Below, one piece after another: positions 1-8,875 of a DNA stretch of 64,000 nt. The DNA comes from JAJPKK01 sp963747835. GTDB lineage: Bacteria; Pseudomonadota; Alphaproteobacteria; Rhizobiales; Xanthobacteraceae. Where the stretch lies: assembly GCA_963747835.1 (NCBI GenBank), contig CAVVGO010000006.1:1240001-1304000 (forward strand). The letters run 5' to 3'. Made by a program: the position numbers and the translations under genes. Every line of letters begins with the position of its first letter. The first letter of the stretch is position 1. The notes beneath the pieces are model-generated. The model saw only the letters and a program-made list of their open reading frames with translations. It was not told the origin of the DNA and made no database searches.

Positions 1-1
1 G

Positions 2-1804
2 GCGCCAAACGAAGCCGCCGCGGCGGAATATTATCCGGCCATCTACTGGTACTCGATGATCAACATTCCGGACAAAGGCATGTTCCCCGGCACCGGGGCG
101 AAGGGCAACGGAATGACGACCGTGATGAAGAGCCAGCTTCAATGGCTCGACCAGCTCAAAACCAACGGTTGTTATGCCTGCCATCAGCTCGGCAACAAGG
201 CGACGCGCATCATTCCGAAGGAACTCGGCACCTTCAAGAACTCCGTCGAAGCGTGGGAGCGCCGCATCCAATCCGGACAGGCGATGGTGCAGATGGCAGC
301 CGCCATCGGCCGGCAGGATCCCAAGATCGCGATCGAGAACTTGGCAAACTGGACGGACCGGATCGCGTCCGGCGAACTGCCCTTCGCCAAGCCGGAACGC
401 CCGCAAGGCGTCGAGCGCAACGTGGTGATCACTCAGTGGGATTGGGCTGACCCGAAGGTCTACCTGCACGATCAGGTGTCGACCGATAAGCGCAAGCCGA
501 CCGTCAACCCCGGTGGCAAGCACTATGGGGCCACGGAAGAGAGCTCGGATTTCTTCCCGGTTTTCGACCCGAAGACCAACTCCGCCACAATGGTCAAGAT
601 GCCGGTGCGCGACTCCGACATGGAGTCAACGAAGTCCAACACCATGGCGCCGTCGGCCTATTGGGGCGAAGAGGCGATCTGGGACTCCAAGACCAGCATG
701 CATAACCCGATGATGGACGAGAAGGGCGACGTGTGGTTCACGTCGCGCGTCGGCAAGCCGGAGAATCCGGCGTTCTGCCAGAAGGGCTCGACCCATCCGT
801 CGGCCCAGGTGTTCCCGCTCAAGGAATCCACCCGGCATCTCGCCTACTACAATCCCAAGACCGGCGACACGAAGCTGATCCGGACCTGCTTCAACACCCA
901 CCACCTGGTGTTCGCGGAAGACGCCAACAACACGCTGTGGACCAGCGCCGGCGGACCGCAGCAAGGCGTGCTCGGCTGGCTGAACCGCAAGGTGTACGAA
1001 GAGACCGGCGACGAGGCGAAGGCCCAGGGCTGGACCCCGATCGTCATCGACACCAACGGCAACGGCAAGCGCGACGACTATGTCGAGCCCAACCAGGCCG
1101 TCGATCCCACCAAGGACAAGCGCCTCAATGCCGGCTTCTACGGCGTCGGCGTGAATCCGGCGGATGGGACGATCTGGGGCAACGTGCTCGGTTACCCCGG
1201 CTTCATCATCCGGGTCGATCTCGGCTCCGACCCCTCGAAGACCGCCTTGGCGGAAGTCTATGCGCCACCGTTCCCGGGCTTCGGTCCGCGCGGCTTCGAC
1301 ATCGACCGCAACGGCGTCGCCTACGTACCGCTGTCGAGCGGCCACATGGGCATCTTCGATCGCCGCAAGTGCAAAGGCCCGCTCAATGGACCGCAGGCGG
1401 CCGAAGGCAACCTGTGCCCGGAGGGCTGGACCCTGGTTCCGTTCCCCGGACCGCAGTTCAAGAACGTGGCTGAAAGCGGCAGCGCCGAGGCGAGCTACTA
1501 CACCTGGGTCGACCAGTTCAACACCGCGGGCCTCGGCGCCAACGTGCCAATGGCAACCGGTGACGCCAACGAGTTTTTGATGGCACTGGTGGACGGCAAG
1601 TGGATCAACATGCGGGTCCCCTATCCGATGGGCTTCTTCGCCAAGTGGATGGACGGCCGCATCGACGATCCGAACGCAGGCTGGAAGGGCCGCGCTTTGT
1701 GGACGACCAATGGGAACCGGACGCCGTTCCACATGGAGACCGGCAAAGGAACCCTGCCCAAGATCGTGAAGTTCCAGATCCGTCCTGACCCGCTCGCTCA
1801 CTGA
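2..1804 (+). CDS. Secreted c-type haem / beta-propeller protein, 5' end missing
   Basis: The reading frame is open from the first bases of the window, so the gene starts upstream; the in-frame ATG at 56 is internal. About 600 C-terminal residues are visible. A single CxxCH c-haem motif (TNGCYACHQLG, bases about 164-196) lies near the visible N-terminus, followed by a long region with repeated NPK/DPKT and GTIWG-like blades such as a Vgb-lyase/NHL-type beta-propeller would have. The related alphaproteobacterial proteins I recall are annotated as carboxypeptidase-regulatory-like domain proteins and are probably periplasmic. The haem motif suggests a redox role, but the substrate cannot be told. 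A strong terminator follows the stop codon. Family placement is from memory, so confidence is moderate. Confidence 0.7.
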   Translation, partial: APNEAAAAEYYPAIYWYSMINIPDKGMFPGTGAKGNGMTTVMKSQLQWLDQLKTNGCYACHQLGNKATRIIPKELGTFKNSVEAWERRIQSGQAMVQMAAAIGRQDPKIAIENLANWTDRIASGELPFAKPERPQGVERNVVITQWDWADPKVYLHDQVSTDKRKPTVNPGGKHYGATEESSDFFPVFDPKTNSATMVKMPVRDSDMESTKSNTMAPSAYWGEEAIWDSKTSMHNPMMDEKGDVWFTSRVGKPENPAFCQKGSTHPSAQVFPLKESTRHLAYYNPKTGDTKLIRTCFNTHHLVFAEDANNTLWTSAGGPQQGVLGWLNRKVYEETGDEAKAQGWTPIVIDTNGNGKRDDYVEPNQAVDPTKDKRLNAGFYGVGVNPADGTIWGNVLGYPGFIIRVDLGSDPSKTALAEVYAPPFPGFGPRGFDIDRNGVAYVPLSSGHMGIFDRRKCKGPLNGPQAAEGNLCPEGWTLVPFPGPQFKNVAESGSAEASYYTWVDQFNTAGLGANVPMATGDANEFLMALVDGKWINMRVPYPMGFFAKWMDGRIDDPNAGWKGRALWTTNGNRTPFHMETGKGTLPKIVKFQIRPDPLAH

Positions 1805-1847
1805 GCGCAATTCAAGGATTAGGCCGGGTTTTGCAACCCGGCCTACC

Positions 1848-1879
1848 GAATGCCCGGCCTTGGCCGGGCATTCGTGTTT
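1848..1879 (+). terminator. Rho-independent-type terminator after the haem/propeller gene
   Basis: A 12-bp perfect stem (1848-1859 with 1862-1873, 2-nt loop) is followed by GTGTTTT. A second perfect 10-bp hairpin (1821-1830 with 1835-1844) lies just upstream, so the stop at 1804 is followed by two stacked stem-loops. Confidence 0.75.
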
Positions 1880-2027
1880 TCGGCTCAGAATTATCTTTGA
1901 GTTCAGGGAGTGGGGGGCGGGCCGGATTCTTCGGGCAAGCCTCGTGCACCGGATGCCCAGCCGTTGGCAGCGCTTGGCAGCCCTTGGCCGAGTATCCGTG
2001 CCTACACTGAAAACGAAAACCTGGCCT

Positions 2028-2264
2028 TTAACCGGCGCGACGCGGCGCGGACCGACGCTGTTCCGGCCGGGGACGTCGCTTGCGGACAAGATCGGCCGGC
2101 TTGCGTGCCCGCTCGGCGGGCGTCAACAGGTCGTAGCGCTCGCCGCTCGGCATAACCACATAGCGCGAAACGATGCGCAGCTTGCCGCCCTTGCCAGGTT
2201 CGCCTTCGACGATCAATCGGGTCCCCACCGGGAAACGCGAGGGGAGCTGAGGCTCGGTCGCCAT
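2028..2264 (-). CDS. Small conserved-looking hypothetical protein (78 aa)
   Basis: The frame opens further upstream at 2294, but ATG 2264 is preferred because a GGAG stands about 9 nt before it. The product starts MATEPQLPSRFPVGTR and is hydrophilic, with a basic Arg/Pro-rich C-terminus (RKRRPRPEQRR). The pattern SRFPVGTRLIVEGE followed by SRYVVMPSGERYDL looks like a compact beta-rich domain. I recall similar short proteins in Bradyrhizobium-type genomes but know no function. It is transcribed away from proA, and its end faces the terminator of the first gene. Confidence 0.6.
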   Translation of the reverse strand: MATEPQLPSRFPVGTRLIVEGEPGKGGKLRIVSRYVVMPSGERYDLLTPAERARKPADLVRKRRPRPEQRRSAPRRAG

Positions 2265-2495
2265 GGTAATCGCTCCATCAAAGCAATACTGCATTCAAAC
2301 ACAACCAACGCGTCGCAAAGAAACCCAAAACGCAACATATTCGGCACAATACCTGTGCAAGTCTCCACTTAAGTACGTCTTGGCTACCCGTAATGAGACA
2401 AGGCTTCGAGCCACGACAATTCCACATCCGGCATTTGAGCCCGGACTCCTCGCGGCCTCGTAGCGGACATGTTAGGAAAGCTTCGTGACAAGTGA

Positions 2496-3797
2496 ATGTC
2501 GGGCATGAGCGCGCCGCTGAAGACGATCGAAGGACTTGGCGACATCGCCGCCGTCATGCGGACGATCGGCGCCAATGCGCGCGCCGCCGGCCGCATTCTG
2601 GCGCTCGCGACGGCGGACCAAAAGAGCCGCGCGCTCGGCGCGATGGCGCAGGCGGTCCGCGCCGCCGGGCCCACGATCCTCGCGGCCAATGGCGAGGACG
2701 TGGCGGAGGCGCGCAAGGCCGGCATGCCGGAGGCTTTCGTCGACCGGCTGACCCTCGATCGAAATCGCGTGTCGGCAATCGCCGACGGCATCGACCTGAT
2801 CGCCACCCTCGCCGACCCGGTCGGGACCGTCATGGCGGCCTGGGACCGGCCCAACGGCATGCGTATCGAGCGGGTGCGGGTGCCGCTCGGCGTCATCGGT
2901 GTCATCTACGAGAGTCGTCCCAACGTGACCGCCGATGCCGGTGCGCTGGGGCTCAAAGCCGGCAACGCCATCATCTTGCGCGGCGGCTCCGACAGTTTCC
3001 GCTCGTCGCGCGCCATTCACGCTGCCCTCGCGGCCGGCCTCGCTGCCGCCGGTCTGCCGGAAACCGCAATTCAGCTGGTACCGACCCGGGACCGCGATGC
3101 CGTGGGGTTGATGCTGGCGGGGCTTGACGGAGCCATCGACGTGATCGTGCCGCGCGGCGGGAAGGGCCTGGTGGCCCGGGTGCAATCCGAAGCACGACTG
3201 CCGGTGTTCGCGCATCTCGATGGCAATTGCCACGTCTACGTGGACGGGGCCGCCGACCTCGCCATGGCGCGATCGATCGTGCTCAACTCCAAGATGCGGC
3301 GCACCGGCGTGTGCGGCGCCGCCGAGACCTTGCTGGTCGACCGCGCCGCCGCGTCTACCCACCTTGCGCCGCTGGTGCGGATGTTGATCGAGGCCGGCTG
3401 CGAAGTGCGCGGCGACCGCGACACCCAGGCCACCGATCCCCGCGTCAAGGCCGCGACCGCGGAGGATTGGAACACCGAATATCTCGATGCTATCATTGCG
3501 GTAAAGCTCGTCGAGGGAATCGACGAGGCAATTTCCCATGTGGAGCACCATGGTTCCCACCACACCGACGCCATCGTCACGGCCGATCGCGCCGTCGCCG
3601 AAAAATTCCTCGAGCGGGTCAATTCGGCGATCGTGCTGCACAACGCCTCGACGCAGTTCGCCGATGGTGGCGAGTTCGGGTTCGGGGCGGAAATCGGTAT
3701 CGCCACCGGGCGGCTGCATGCCCGTGGGCCGGTCGGGGTAGAACAACTCACGACGTTCAAGTATCGTGTCCGCGGTGCCGGCCAGACGCGTCCTTGA
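2496..3797 (+). CDS. proA: Gamma-glutamyl phosphate reductase
   Basis: Cytoplasmic enzyme of proline synthesis: it reduces gamma-glutamyl phosphate with NADPH to glutamate-5-semialdehyde. The 433-residue product has normal family length and the aldehyde-dehydrogenase-like fold, with the catalytic cysteine in RRTGVCGAAETLL, the segment VIYESRPNVTADAGAL, and the C-terminal FGFGAEIGIATGRLHARGP. ATG 2496 is used; ATG 2505 is an equally possible start because no clear ribosome binding site separates them. proB, which often precedes proA in related genomes, is not upstream here. nadD follows after about 60 bases in the same direction, so the two may be co-transcribed. Confidence 0.96.
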   Translation: MSGMSAPLKTIEGLGDIAAVMRTIGANARAAGRILALATADQKSRALGAMAQAVRAAGPTILAANGEDVAEARKAGMPEAFVDRLTLDRNRVSAIADGIDLIATLADPVGTVMAAWDRPNGMRIERVRVPLGVIGVIYESRPNVTADAGALGLKAGNAIILRGGSDSFRSSRAIHAALAAGLAAAGLPETAIQLVPTRDRDAVGLMLAGLDGAIDVIVPRGGKGLVARVQSEARLPVFAHLDGNCHVYVDGAADLAMARSIVLNSKMRRTGVCGAAETLLVDRAAASTHLAPLVRMLIEAGCEVRGDRDTQATDPRVKAATAEDWNTEYLDAIIAVKLVEGIDEAISHVEHHGSHHTDAIVTADRAVAEKFLERVNSAIVLHNASTQFADGGEFGFGAEIGIATGRLHARGPVGVEQLTTFKYRVRGAGQTRP

Positions 3798-3857
3798 GGA
3801 CGCCGAGGCCCCGGCGAAGCCGTCGTGCACACGTCGGGAGGGGGTCCTGACACGTCA

Positions 3858-4523
3858 ATGCCGACACCACGCCGCGTCGCCGGTGCCGCGGTGAAGCACG
3901 GCCGCACCGACGCGATCGTCCCGCATTATCGCATTCCGCCCCATGCTTCCGGCCAGCGCATCGGGCTGTTCGGCGGGACCTTCGATCCACCGCATGAGGC
4001 GCATCTTGCGGCCTGCCTGCTGGCGTTGAAGCGGCTGTCCCTCGACCGCGTCTGGTGGCTGGTGACGCCCGGCAATCCGCTCAAGGACACCAGCGGGCTT
4101 GCGCCGCTCGACCGCCGGGTGGCGGCGGCGCGCACGCTTGCCCGTGACCCGCGCATTGCCGTGACCGGGCTCGAAGCTGAAATCGGCGTGCGCTATACGT
4201 ACGACACCGTCAGGTATTTGGTGGCGCACTGTCCTGGAGTCCATTTCGTCTGGATCATGGGCGCCGACAATCTGCGCGGCTTCCATCGCTGGCAAAGATG
4301 GCGCGGCATCGCGCGGCTGGTGCCGATCGCCGTGGTGGATCGTCTCGGGCCGAGCCTCTACGCGGCCGGCAGCGTCGCCGCCCAGGCGCTGGGGCGCTGG
4401 CGGATCCCGGAAAACGCGGCGGCGTCGCTGCCGACCCGCCGACCGCCGGCCTGGGTGTTTATCCACGGATTAAAATCGTCGCTGTCCTCGACGGCGCTCC
4501 GCGCCAAGCGCCGGTCGCAATAA
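3858..4523 (+). CDS. nadD: Nicotinate-nucleotide adenylyltransferase
   Basis: Transfers AMP from ATP to nicotinate mononucleotide in NAD synthesis. The nucleotidyltransferase signature GLFGGTFDPPHEAHL is near residue 30, WIMGADNL is mid-protein, and SSTALR is the C-terminal (I/L)SSTxIR motif. ATG 3858 gives 221 residues and is preceded by a GGGAGGGGG run about 13 nt upstream; a GTG at 3825 would add 11 residues. The gene lies between proA and rsfS-rlmH, a common order in this bacterial group. Confidence 0.93.
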   Translation: MPTPRRVAGAAVKHGRTDAIVPHYRIPPHASGQRIGLFGGTFDPPHEAHLAACLLALKRLSLDRVWWLVTPGNPLKDTSGLAPLDRRVAAARTLARDPRIAVTGLEAEIGVRYTYDTVRYLVAHCPGVHFVWIMGADNLRGFHRWQRWRGIARLVPIAVVDRLGPSLYAAGSVAAQALGRWRIPENAAASLPTRRPPAWVFIHGLKSSLSSTALRAKRRSQ

Positions 4524-4664
4524 CGTCATTGGATGGGGCGCATCCTGATGATGGCGGCGTCGATGCGTGGTGGGGTGGCGGAATCGGAGCTTCGGGGATT
4601 GGCGGAAATCGAAATCAGAACGATCGACCGAACCTCGGTATGACACCCGTGCAACGTAAAACAG

Positions 4665-4694
4665 TTGAAACTGTTAACCGGTTGCACATATCTT
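4665..4694 (+). promoter_or_regulatory. Candidate sigma-70-type promoter for rsfS
   Basis: TTGAAA (4665-4670) and TATCTT (4689-4694) are separated by 18 bases, 56 bases before the proposed rsfS start. A 7-bp hairpin (4707-4713 with 4717-4723) lies in the presumed leader. The boxes are imperfect; this is a pattern match only. Confidence 0.3.
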
Positions 4695-4750
4695 ATCGGT
4701 GTGGCTCCGGGCAGGGTGCCCGGGACGGTGGAACTGAAAGGGAAGGACCT

Positions 4751-5164
4751 CTGTCCACAGTTGCAATCTCGCGGGCCGGCGCTCGCCGTAGCCCCGACAT
4801 CGTCTCCAAGGTGCGTCCTGACGCCGACGAGACGCTTCGCATCGTCCTCGCTCGCCTTGACGATATGAAGGCCGAGGACACCACCACAATTGACCTGCGC
4901 AATGATTCCGCAATCACTGACTACATGGTGGTGACCTCCGCAAGGTCCAACCGCCATGTCGGATCGGTTGCGGATCGCGTGCTCGATGACCTTCGCGAGG
5001 CCGGGCTTTCCGGCGTCCGGGTCGAGGGCATGCCGCATTGCGACTGGGTGCTGATCGATGCCGGCGACGTGATCGTCCACGTCTTCCGGCCGGAAGTCCG
5101 CGCGTTCTACGATCTCGAAAAGATGTGGGCGCGCGGCCGAACCGGAACGCGACGCGCAAGCTGA
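4751..5164 (+). CDS. rsfS: Ribosomal silencing factor RsfS (start codon uncertain, possibly CTG)
   Basis: RsfS binds ribosomal protein uL14 on the 50S subunit and blocks subunit joining under starvation. Family features visible are LDDMKAEDTTTIDLRN, SAITDYMVV, CDWVLIDAGDVIVHVF and RPEVRAFYDLEKMW. The N-terminus is the problem. Homologues have about 20 residues before the conserved TLRIVLARLDD segment. The only in-frame ATGs are at 4640, which is upstream of the likely promoter, and at 4865, which is inside the domain. A CTG at 4751 has GGAAGGA ending 2-3 nt ahead and would give 137 residues, so a non-ATG start is suggested. rlmH follows. Confidence 0.88.
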   Translation: MSTVAISRAGARRSPDIVSKVRPDADETLRIVLARLDDMKAEDTTTIDLRNDSAITDYMVVTSARSNRHVGSVADRVLDDLREAGLSGVRVEGMPHCDWVLIDAGDVIVHVFRPEVRAFYDLEKMWARGRTGTRRAS

Positions 5165-5233
5165 CTTACGATCCCGAAGGCTTCTTTTGGGGCAGGATCG
5201 TGAGCTAGTCTCGGCGCGGCGGGAGTGCGAACC

Positions 5234-5716
5234 ATGCGGGTCGTGGTTGCCGCGGTCGGCCGCCTCAAGGCCGGGCCGGAGCGCGAGCTTGCCGAGCGCT
5301 ACCGCGATCGCGCCGCCAAGGTCGGGCGCGCGCTGGGCGTCCGCGGCATCGAAATCGTCGAGGTCAGGGAGAGTCGTGCCCGAGAGCCAGAGCGCCGCAT
5401 CGTCGAGGAATCGATCGCGGTCGCAACCATCATTCCGGACGGTGCCGTCACGGTCGTGCTCGATGGCGGCGGCGAGAATCTCGACAGCGATTCCCTCGCG
5501 GGACGGTTGCGCGGGTGGCGCGACGGCGCGCGTGAAACGCTGTGTTTTGTCATCGGGGGCGCGGACGGTCTCGGGGACGCATTACGCAGTCGCGCCGACC
5601 TGGTCATCGCGTTTGGTCGCGCGACTTGGCCGCACCAACTGGTGCGAATCATGCTGCTGGAGCAGATCTACCGGGCGCTGACCATTCTGGCCGGGCATCC
5701 GTATCATCGCGAATGA
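5234..5716 (+). CDS. rlmH: 23S rRNA (pseudouridine-1915-N3)-methyltransferase
   Basis: SPOUT-class methyltransferase that methylates pseudouridine 1915 of helix 69 on assembled ribosomes. The product is 160 residues, close to the family length. Motifs include the N-terminal RVVVAAVGRLKAGPE, the glycine-rich SAM-binding CFVIGGADGLGD, and the C-terminal WPHQLVRIMLLEQIYRAL and GHPYHRE. ATG 5234 is chosen over an in-frame GTG at 5225 because GGGAG sits about 9 nt upstream and the protein then begins at the usual position. It is paired with rsfS, as in many bacteria. Confidence 0.95.
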   Translation: MRVVVAAVGRLKAGPERELAERYRDRAAKVGRALGVRGIEIVEVRESRAREPERRIVEESIAVATIIPDGAVTVVLDGGGENLDSDSLAGRLRGWRDGARETLCFVIGGADGLGDALRSRADLVIAFGRATWPHQLVRIMLLEQIYRALTILAGHPYHRE

Positions 5717-5866
5717 CATGACGCACAGGTCCGAGCGACCGACGCTGCCCGAGATTTCCACCGGCGGGTCGAAAATTCATCACAATGCGAGCGCCGCAGG
5801 CGTGATGCCGCCCCAATTCACTCATAAATCTGCGACTTAGGGGCTTGTTTCGGGATGCCTTCGCCG

Positions 5867-5906
5867 GGGGCGTCCTTTTTAGACCTGGGGCGTCCTTTTT
5901 AGACCT
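5867..5906. repeat. 20-bp perfect tandem duplication
   Basis: The 20-bp unit ggggcgtcctttttagacct occurs twice head to tail (5867-5886 and 5887-5906) between rlmH and the envC-like gene. Each copy carries a TTTTT tract. The 277 bases between the two genes contain nothing else I recognise. Confidence 0.9.
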
Positions 5907-5993
5907 GAAGACAGGTAACCAGTTTTGAAAAGTCCGCCCGGAGCCGACGATGGCTGTTGCCGAAATATGTCGCGACATGGGTCGCGCGCCGGG

Positions 5994-7380
5994 ATGGCGT
6001 CCCGAATGATTTCTGCCCTTCATAACGGCGTTCCAACCGGGAGTGGAGCCACCGGCCGCATTGTGGTCGCGGCAGCACTGGCGTGGGGCTGCGGAACCGC
6101 TACGCTCGCGCAGACGCCGCGGCCGGCGCCCAAGTCCCCGGCCGCGCTTGAGGCGATCAAGCAGCGCGACCAGGAACTTGATTCGCTTCGGGCCGAGCAG
6201 CGCAAGGCGAATGAAGCCGAGCAGAAGCTGACCATCGAAAACGAACTCGGTCGCGGAAGATCGACGCAAGCTCAACCAGAACCTGATCGACAGCGCGGCC
6301 CACGCCCGGTCGGCCGAGGAGCGCGTTGCGGCTGCCGAGATTCGACTGCGCCAGCTCGACACGAGCGAATCCGATATTCACAAGTCGCTCGAAAGCCGTC
6401 GCGCCGTCATCGCCGAAGTGTTGGCCGCGCTCCAGCGGATCGGACACCGGCCGCCGCCCGCCGTCTTTGCCGGCGCCGAGGATGCGATCGAAGCGGTGCG
6501 CACCGCGATGTCGCTCGGGGCGGTGCTGCCGGAGATGCGGAACGAGGCCGACCGGCTGGTGGCCGAGCTCGCCGATCTTGCCCGCGTCAGGAAGGAGCAG
6601 GCGGCCCAGCGCGACCAAGTCTCGGTCCAGCTCGCCGACCTTGCAGCGGCCCAATCGAGCATGACGGCCCTGATCGAGGAACGTCAGAAACGCCAGGCCG
6701 AGCTCGAACAGGCGATCGGTAGCGAGCGCCAACGGGTGCTCGCCCTGTCGCGCCAAGCCGACAATCTCAAAGATTTGATCGGAAAACTCGAGCAGGGATT
6801 AGACAGCCCCGGCCGGGCGGCGCGGTCGGCAGGCCGCCCCGGCGACGATCAAAAGGCCATTGCGGACCTGCGGCCCGGGTTCGAGGCGCAGCGCGATCCG
6901 GGCCGTCTCGGACCGGCAATTGCCTTTGCCGCCGCCAAAGGTAAGCTGTCATTGCCGGCAAATGGTGTCAGAATACGTGAATTCGGTGCCACCGACGGAA
7001 TGGGGGGCAGCGAGAAAGGGACCTCGCTCACGACGCGGGCAGGGGCCCAGGTGACGGCACCCAGCGACGGGTGGGTGGTCTATGCGGCGCCCTACCGAAC
7101 TTACGGACAACTCTTGATCCTGAACGTCGGCGGCGGCTATCATGTGTTGCTGGCGGGCATGGAGCGGATAACGGTCGATCTCGGCCAATTCGTTCTCACC
7201 GGGGAGCCGGTTGCGGTCATGGGTAACGGCACGCAAGTTGCATCAAGTTCTGCGGCGGGCCCTGCTTCTTTGATTGGCTCATCTCAGCCGGTTCTCTATA
7301 TTGAGTTCAGGAAAGACGGCACACCGGTCGATTCCAGTCCGTGGTGGGCGGCAACCGAAAACGAAAAGGTTCGTGGATGA
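5994..7380 (+). CDS. EnvC-like murein hydrolase activator, frame broken near 6247
   Basis: Periplasmic coiled-coil protein that in characterised systems activates cell-wall amidases during division. Visible are a hydrophobic N-terminal segment ending ...ATLAQ (likely signal peptide), long Glu/Arg/Ala-rich coiled coils, and a C-terminal LytM/M23 domain (SLTTRAGAQVTAPSDGWV). The HxH and other zinc ligands of active M23 peptidases are absent, as in EnvC. The frame changes by +1 between about 6243 and 6253; removing one base joins the halves into a continuous family-like sequence (...ENEL-AEDRRKLN...). Start uncertain: ATGs at 5967, 5994 and 6006 are all possible. The stop overlaps the start of ctpA. 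Confidence 0.85.
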
Positions 7381-8717
7381 TGCGCAAGACTTCTCTGGTT
7401 CTCCTGGGCGCCGTTGCCGGCGTCGCAGTGACGCTCGTTGCGGTTCAGCCGTCTCGGCTGCTCATCGGCTCCAGCGCGAGAGCAGCTCAGGCTGACACAT
7501 ACCGCCAGCTCAATCTGTTCGGCGACATATTCGAGCGGGTCCGCTCGCACTATGTCGAGAAGCCGGACGACAGCAAGCTGGTCGAATCCGCAATCAACGG
7601 CATGCTCAACGGGCTCGACCCGCATTCGAGCTACATGGATACTAAGAGCTTCCGCGACATGCAGGTGCAGACCCGCGGCGAGTTCGGCGGCCTCGGTATC
7701 GAAGTCACCATGGAAGACGAACTCGTCAAGGTGGTCGCGCCGATCGACGAAACGCCCGCCGCAAAGGCCGGGGTGCGGGCCGGCGATGTCATCACCCATC
7801 TGGATGACGAAGCCGTGCAGGGCCTGACGCTCAACCAAGCGGTCGAGAAGATGCGCGGGCCGGTGAACACCAAGATCCGGCTCAAGATACTGCGCAAGGG
7901 CAACGACGCCCCGATCGAGATCGCCATCACCCGCGATACCATTCGGGTTCGTTCGGTGCGCATGAAGGTTGAGGACGATGTCGGATATGTCCGCATCACC
8001 CAGTTCAATGAGCAGACCACCGACGGCCTCAAGAAGTCGATCACCGACATCCTGAATCAGGTGCCGAGCGACAAGCTGAAGGGCTATGTGATCGACCTGC
8101 GCAACAACCCGGGCGGCCTGCTCGACCAGGCAATCTCGGTGTCCGACGCCTTCCTCGAGCGCGGCGAAATCGTCTCCACCCGCGGTCGCGACCCGGAAGA
8201 GACCCAACGCTTCAACGCACGGCCGGGCGACCTCACCAAGGGCAAGCCGGTCATCGTGTTGATCAATGGCGGGTCGGCTTCAGCGTCGGAAATCGTCGCC
8301 GGCGCCTTGCAGGATCACCGTCGCGCGACACTGGTCGGCACCCGTTCGTTCGGCAAGGGTTCCGTCCAGACCATCATCCCGCTCGGCTCCGGCAACGGCG
8401 CGTTGCGGCTGACGACGGCGCGGTACTTCACGCCGTCCGGACGTTCGATCCAGGCAAAGGGCATTTCGCCGGATATCGAAGTGCTCCAGGACGTTCCCGA
8501 AGAGATGAAGGCACGGGCGAACACCGAGACCAAGGGTGAATCCTCGCTGCGCGGTCACCTCAAGGCGGAAGGCGACGAACAGGGCGGTTCCCAGTCCTAC
8601 GTCCCGCCGGAGGAAAAGGACGACAAGGCGCTCACCATGGCGCTGGAACTGCTCCGCGGCATCAAGTCCAATCCGGCATTCCCGCCAAACCCCAAGTCGG
8701 CGACATTGCCGAATTGA
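7377..8717 (+). CDS. ctpA: Carboxyl-terminal processing peptidase (S41A)
   Basis: Periplasmic serine protease of the CtpA/Prc type. The 446 residues comprise an N-terminal signal/anchor (KTSLVLLGAVAGVAVTLVAV), a PDZ domain at roughly residues 95-175, and the S41 catalytic core. The nucleophile serine is in NGGSASASEIVAGAL and the general-base lysine in GTRSFGKGSVQT. The C-terminal tail is acidic and hydrophilic. ATG 7377 overlaps the envC-like stop (ATGA), which points to translational coupling; ATG 7380 is an alternative. A hairpin terminator follows. Confidence 0.95.
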   Translation: MMRKTSLVLLGAVAGVAVTLVAVQPSRLLIGSSARAAQADTYRQLNLFGDIFERVRSHYVEKPDDSKLVESAINGMLNGLDPHSSYMDTKSFRDMQVQTRGEFGGLGIEVTMEDELVKVVAPIDETPAAKAGVRAGDVITHLDDEAVQGLTLNQAVEKMRGPVNTKIRLKILRKGNDAPIEIAITRDTIRVRSVRMKVEDDVGYVRITQFNEQTTDGLKKSITDILNQVPSDKLKGYVIDLRNNPGGLLDQAISVSDAFLERGEIVSTRGRDPEETQRFNARPGDLTKGKPVIVLINGGSASASEIVAGALQDHRRATLVGTRSFGKGSVQTIIPLGSGNGALRLTTARYFTPSGRSIQAKGISPDIEVLQDVPEEMKARANTETKGESSLRGHLKAEGDEQGGSQSYVPPEEKDDKALTMALELLRGIKSNPAFPPNPKSATLPN

Positions 8718-8743
8718 CGGGAGAAATTTCCGACAGACCTGCC

Positions 8744-8776
8744 CCGGCGGCCCTCGTGGCCGCCGGTTTGCGTTTT
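8744..8776 (+). terminator. Terminator hairpin after ctpA
   Basis: A 9-bp perfect GC stem (8744-8752 with 8758-8766, 5-nt loop) is followed by TTTGCGTTTT. It lies 26 bases after the ctpA stop. Confidence 0.7.
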
Positions 8777-8875
8777 GGGACCCCGAGTCCCGGGCCTGGG
8801 CCTGGGCCTTTTGGCCCAAGCGGTTACAGGCGTGCCCGTGCTAGGATTGAATATTGATTCGCGAGGCGGCAAGCC

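Noticed and set aside
626..2089. Long open frame on the minus strand across the haem/propeller gene
   Set aside because: Antisense shadow in high-GC DNA; the plus-strand protein has clear motifs and this one has none.
2472..3830. 452-residue minus-strand frame over proA
   Set aside because: Shadow of proA with no family features and no ribosome binding site.
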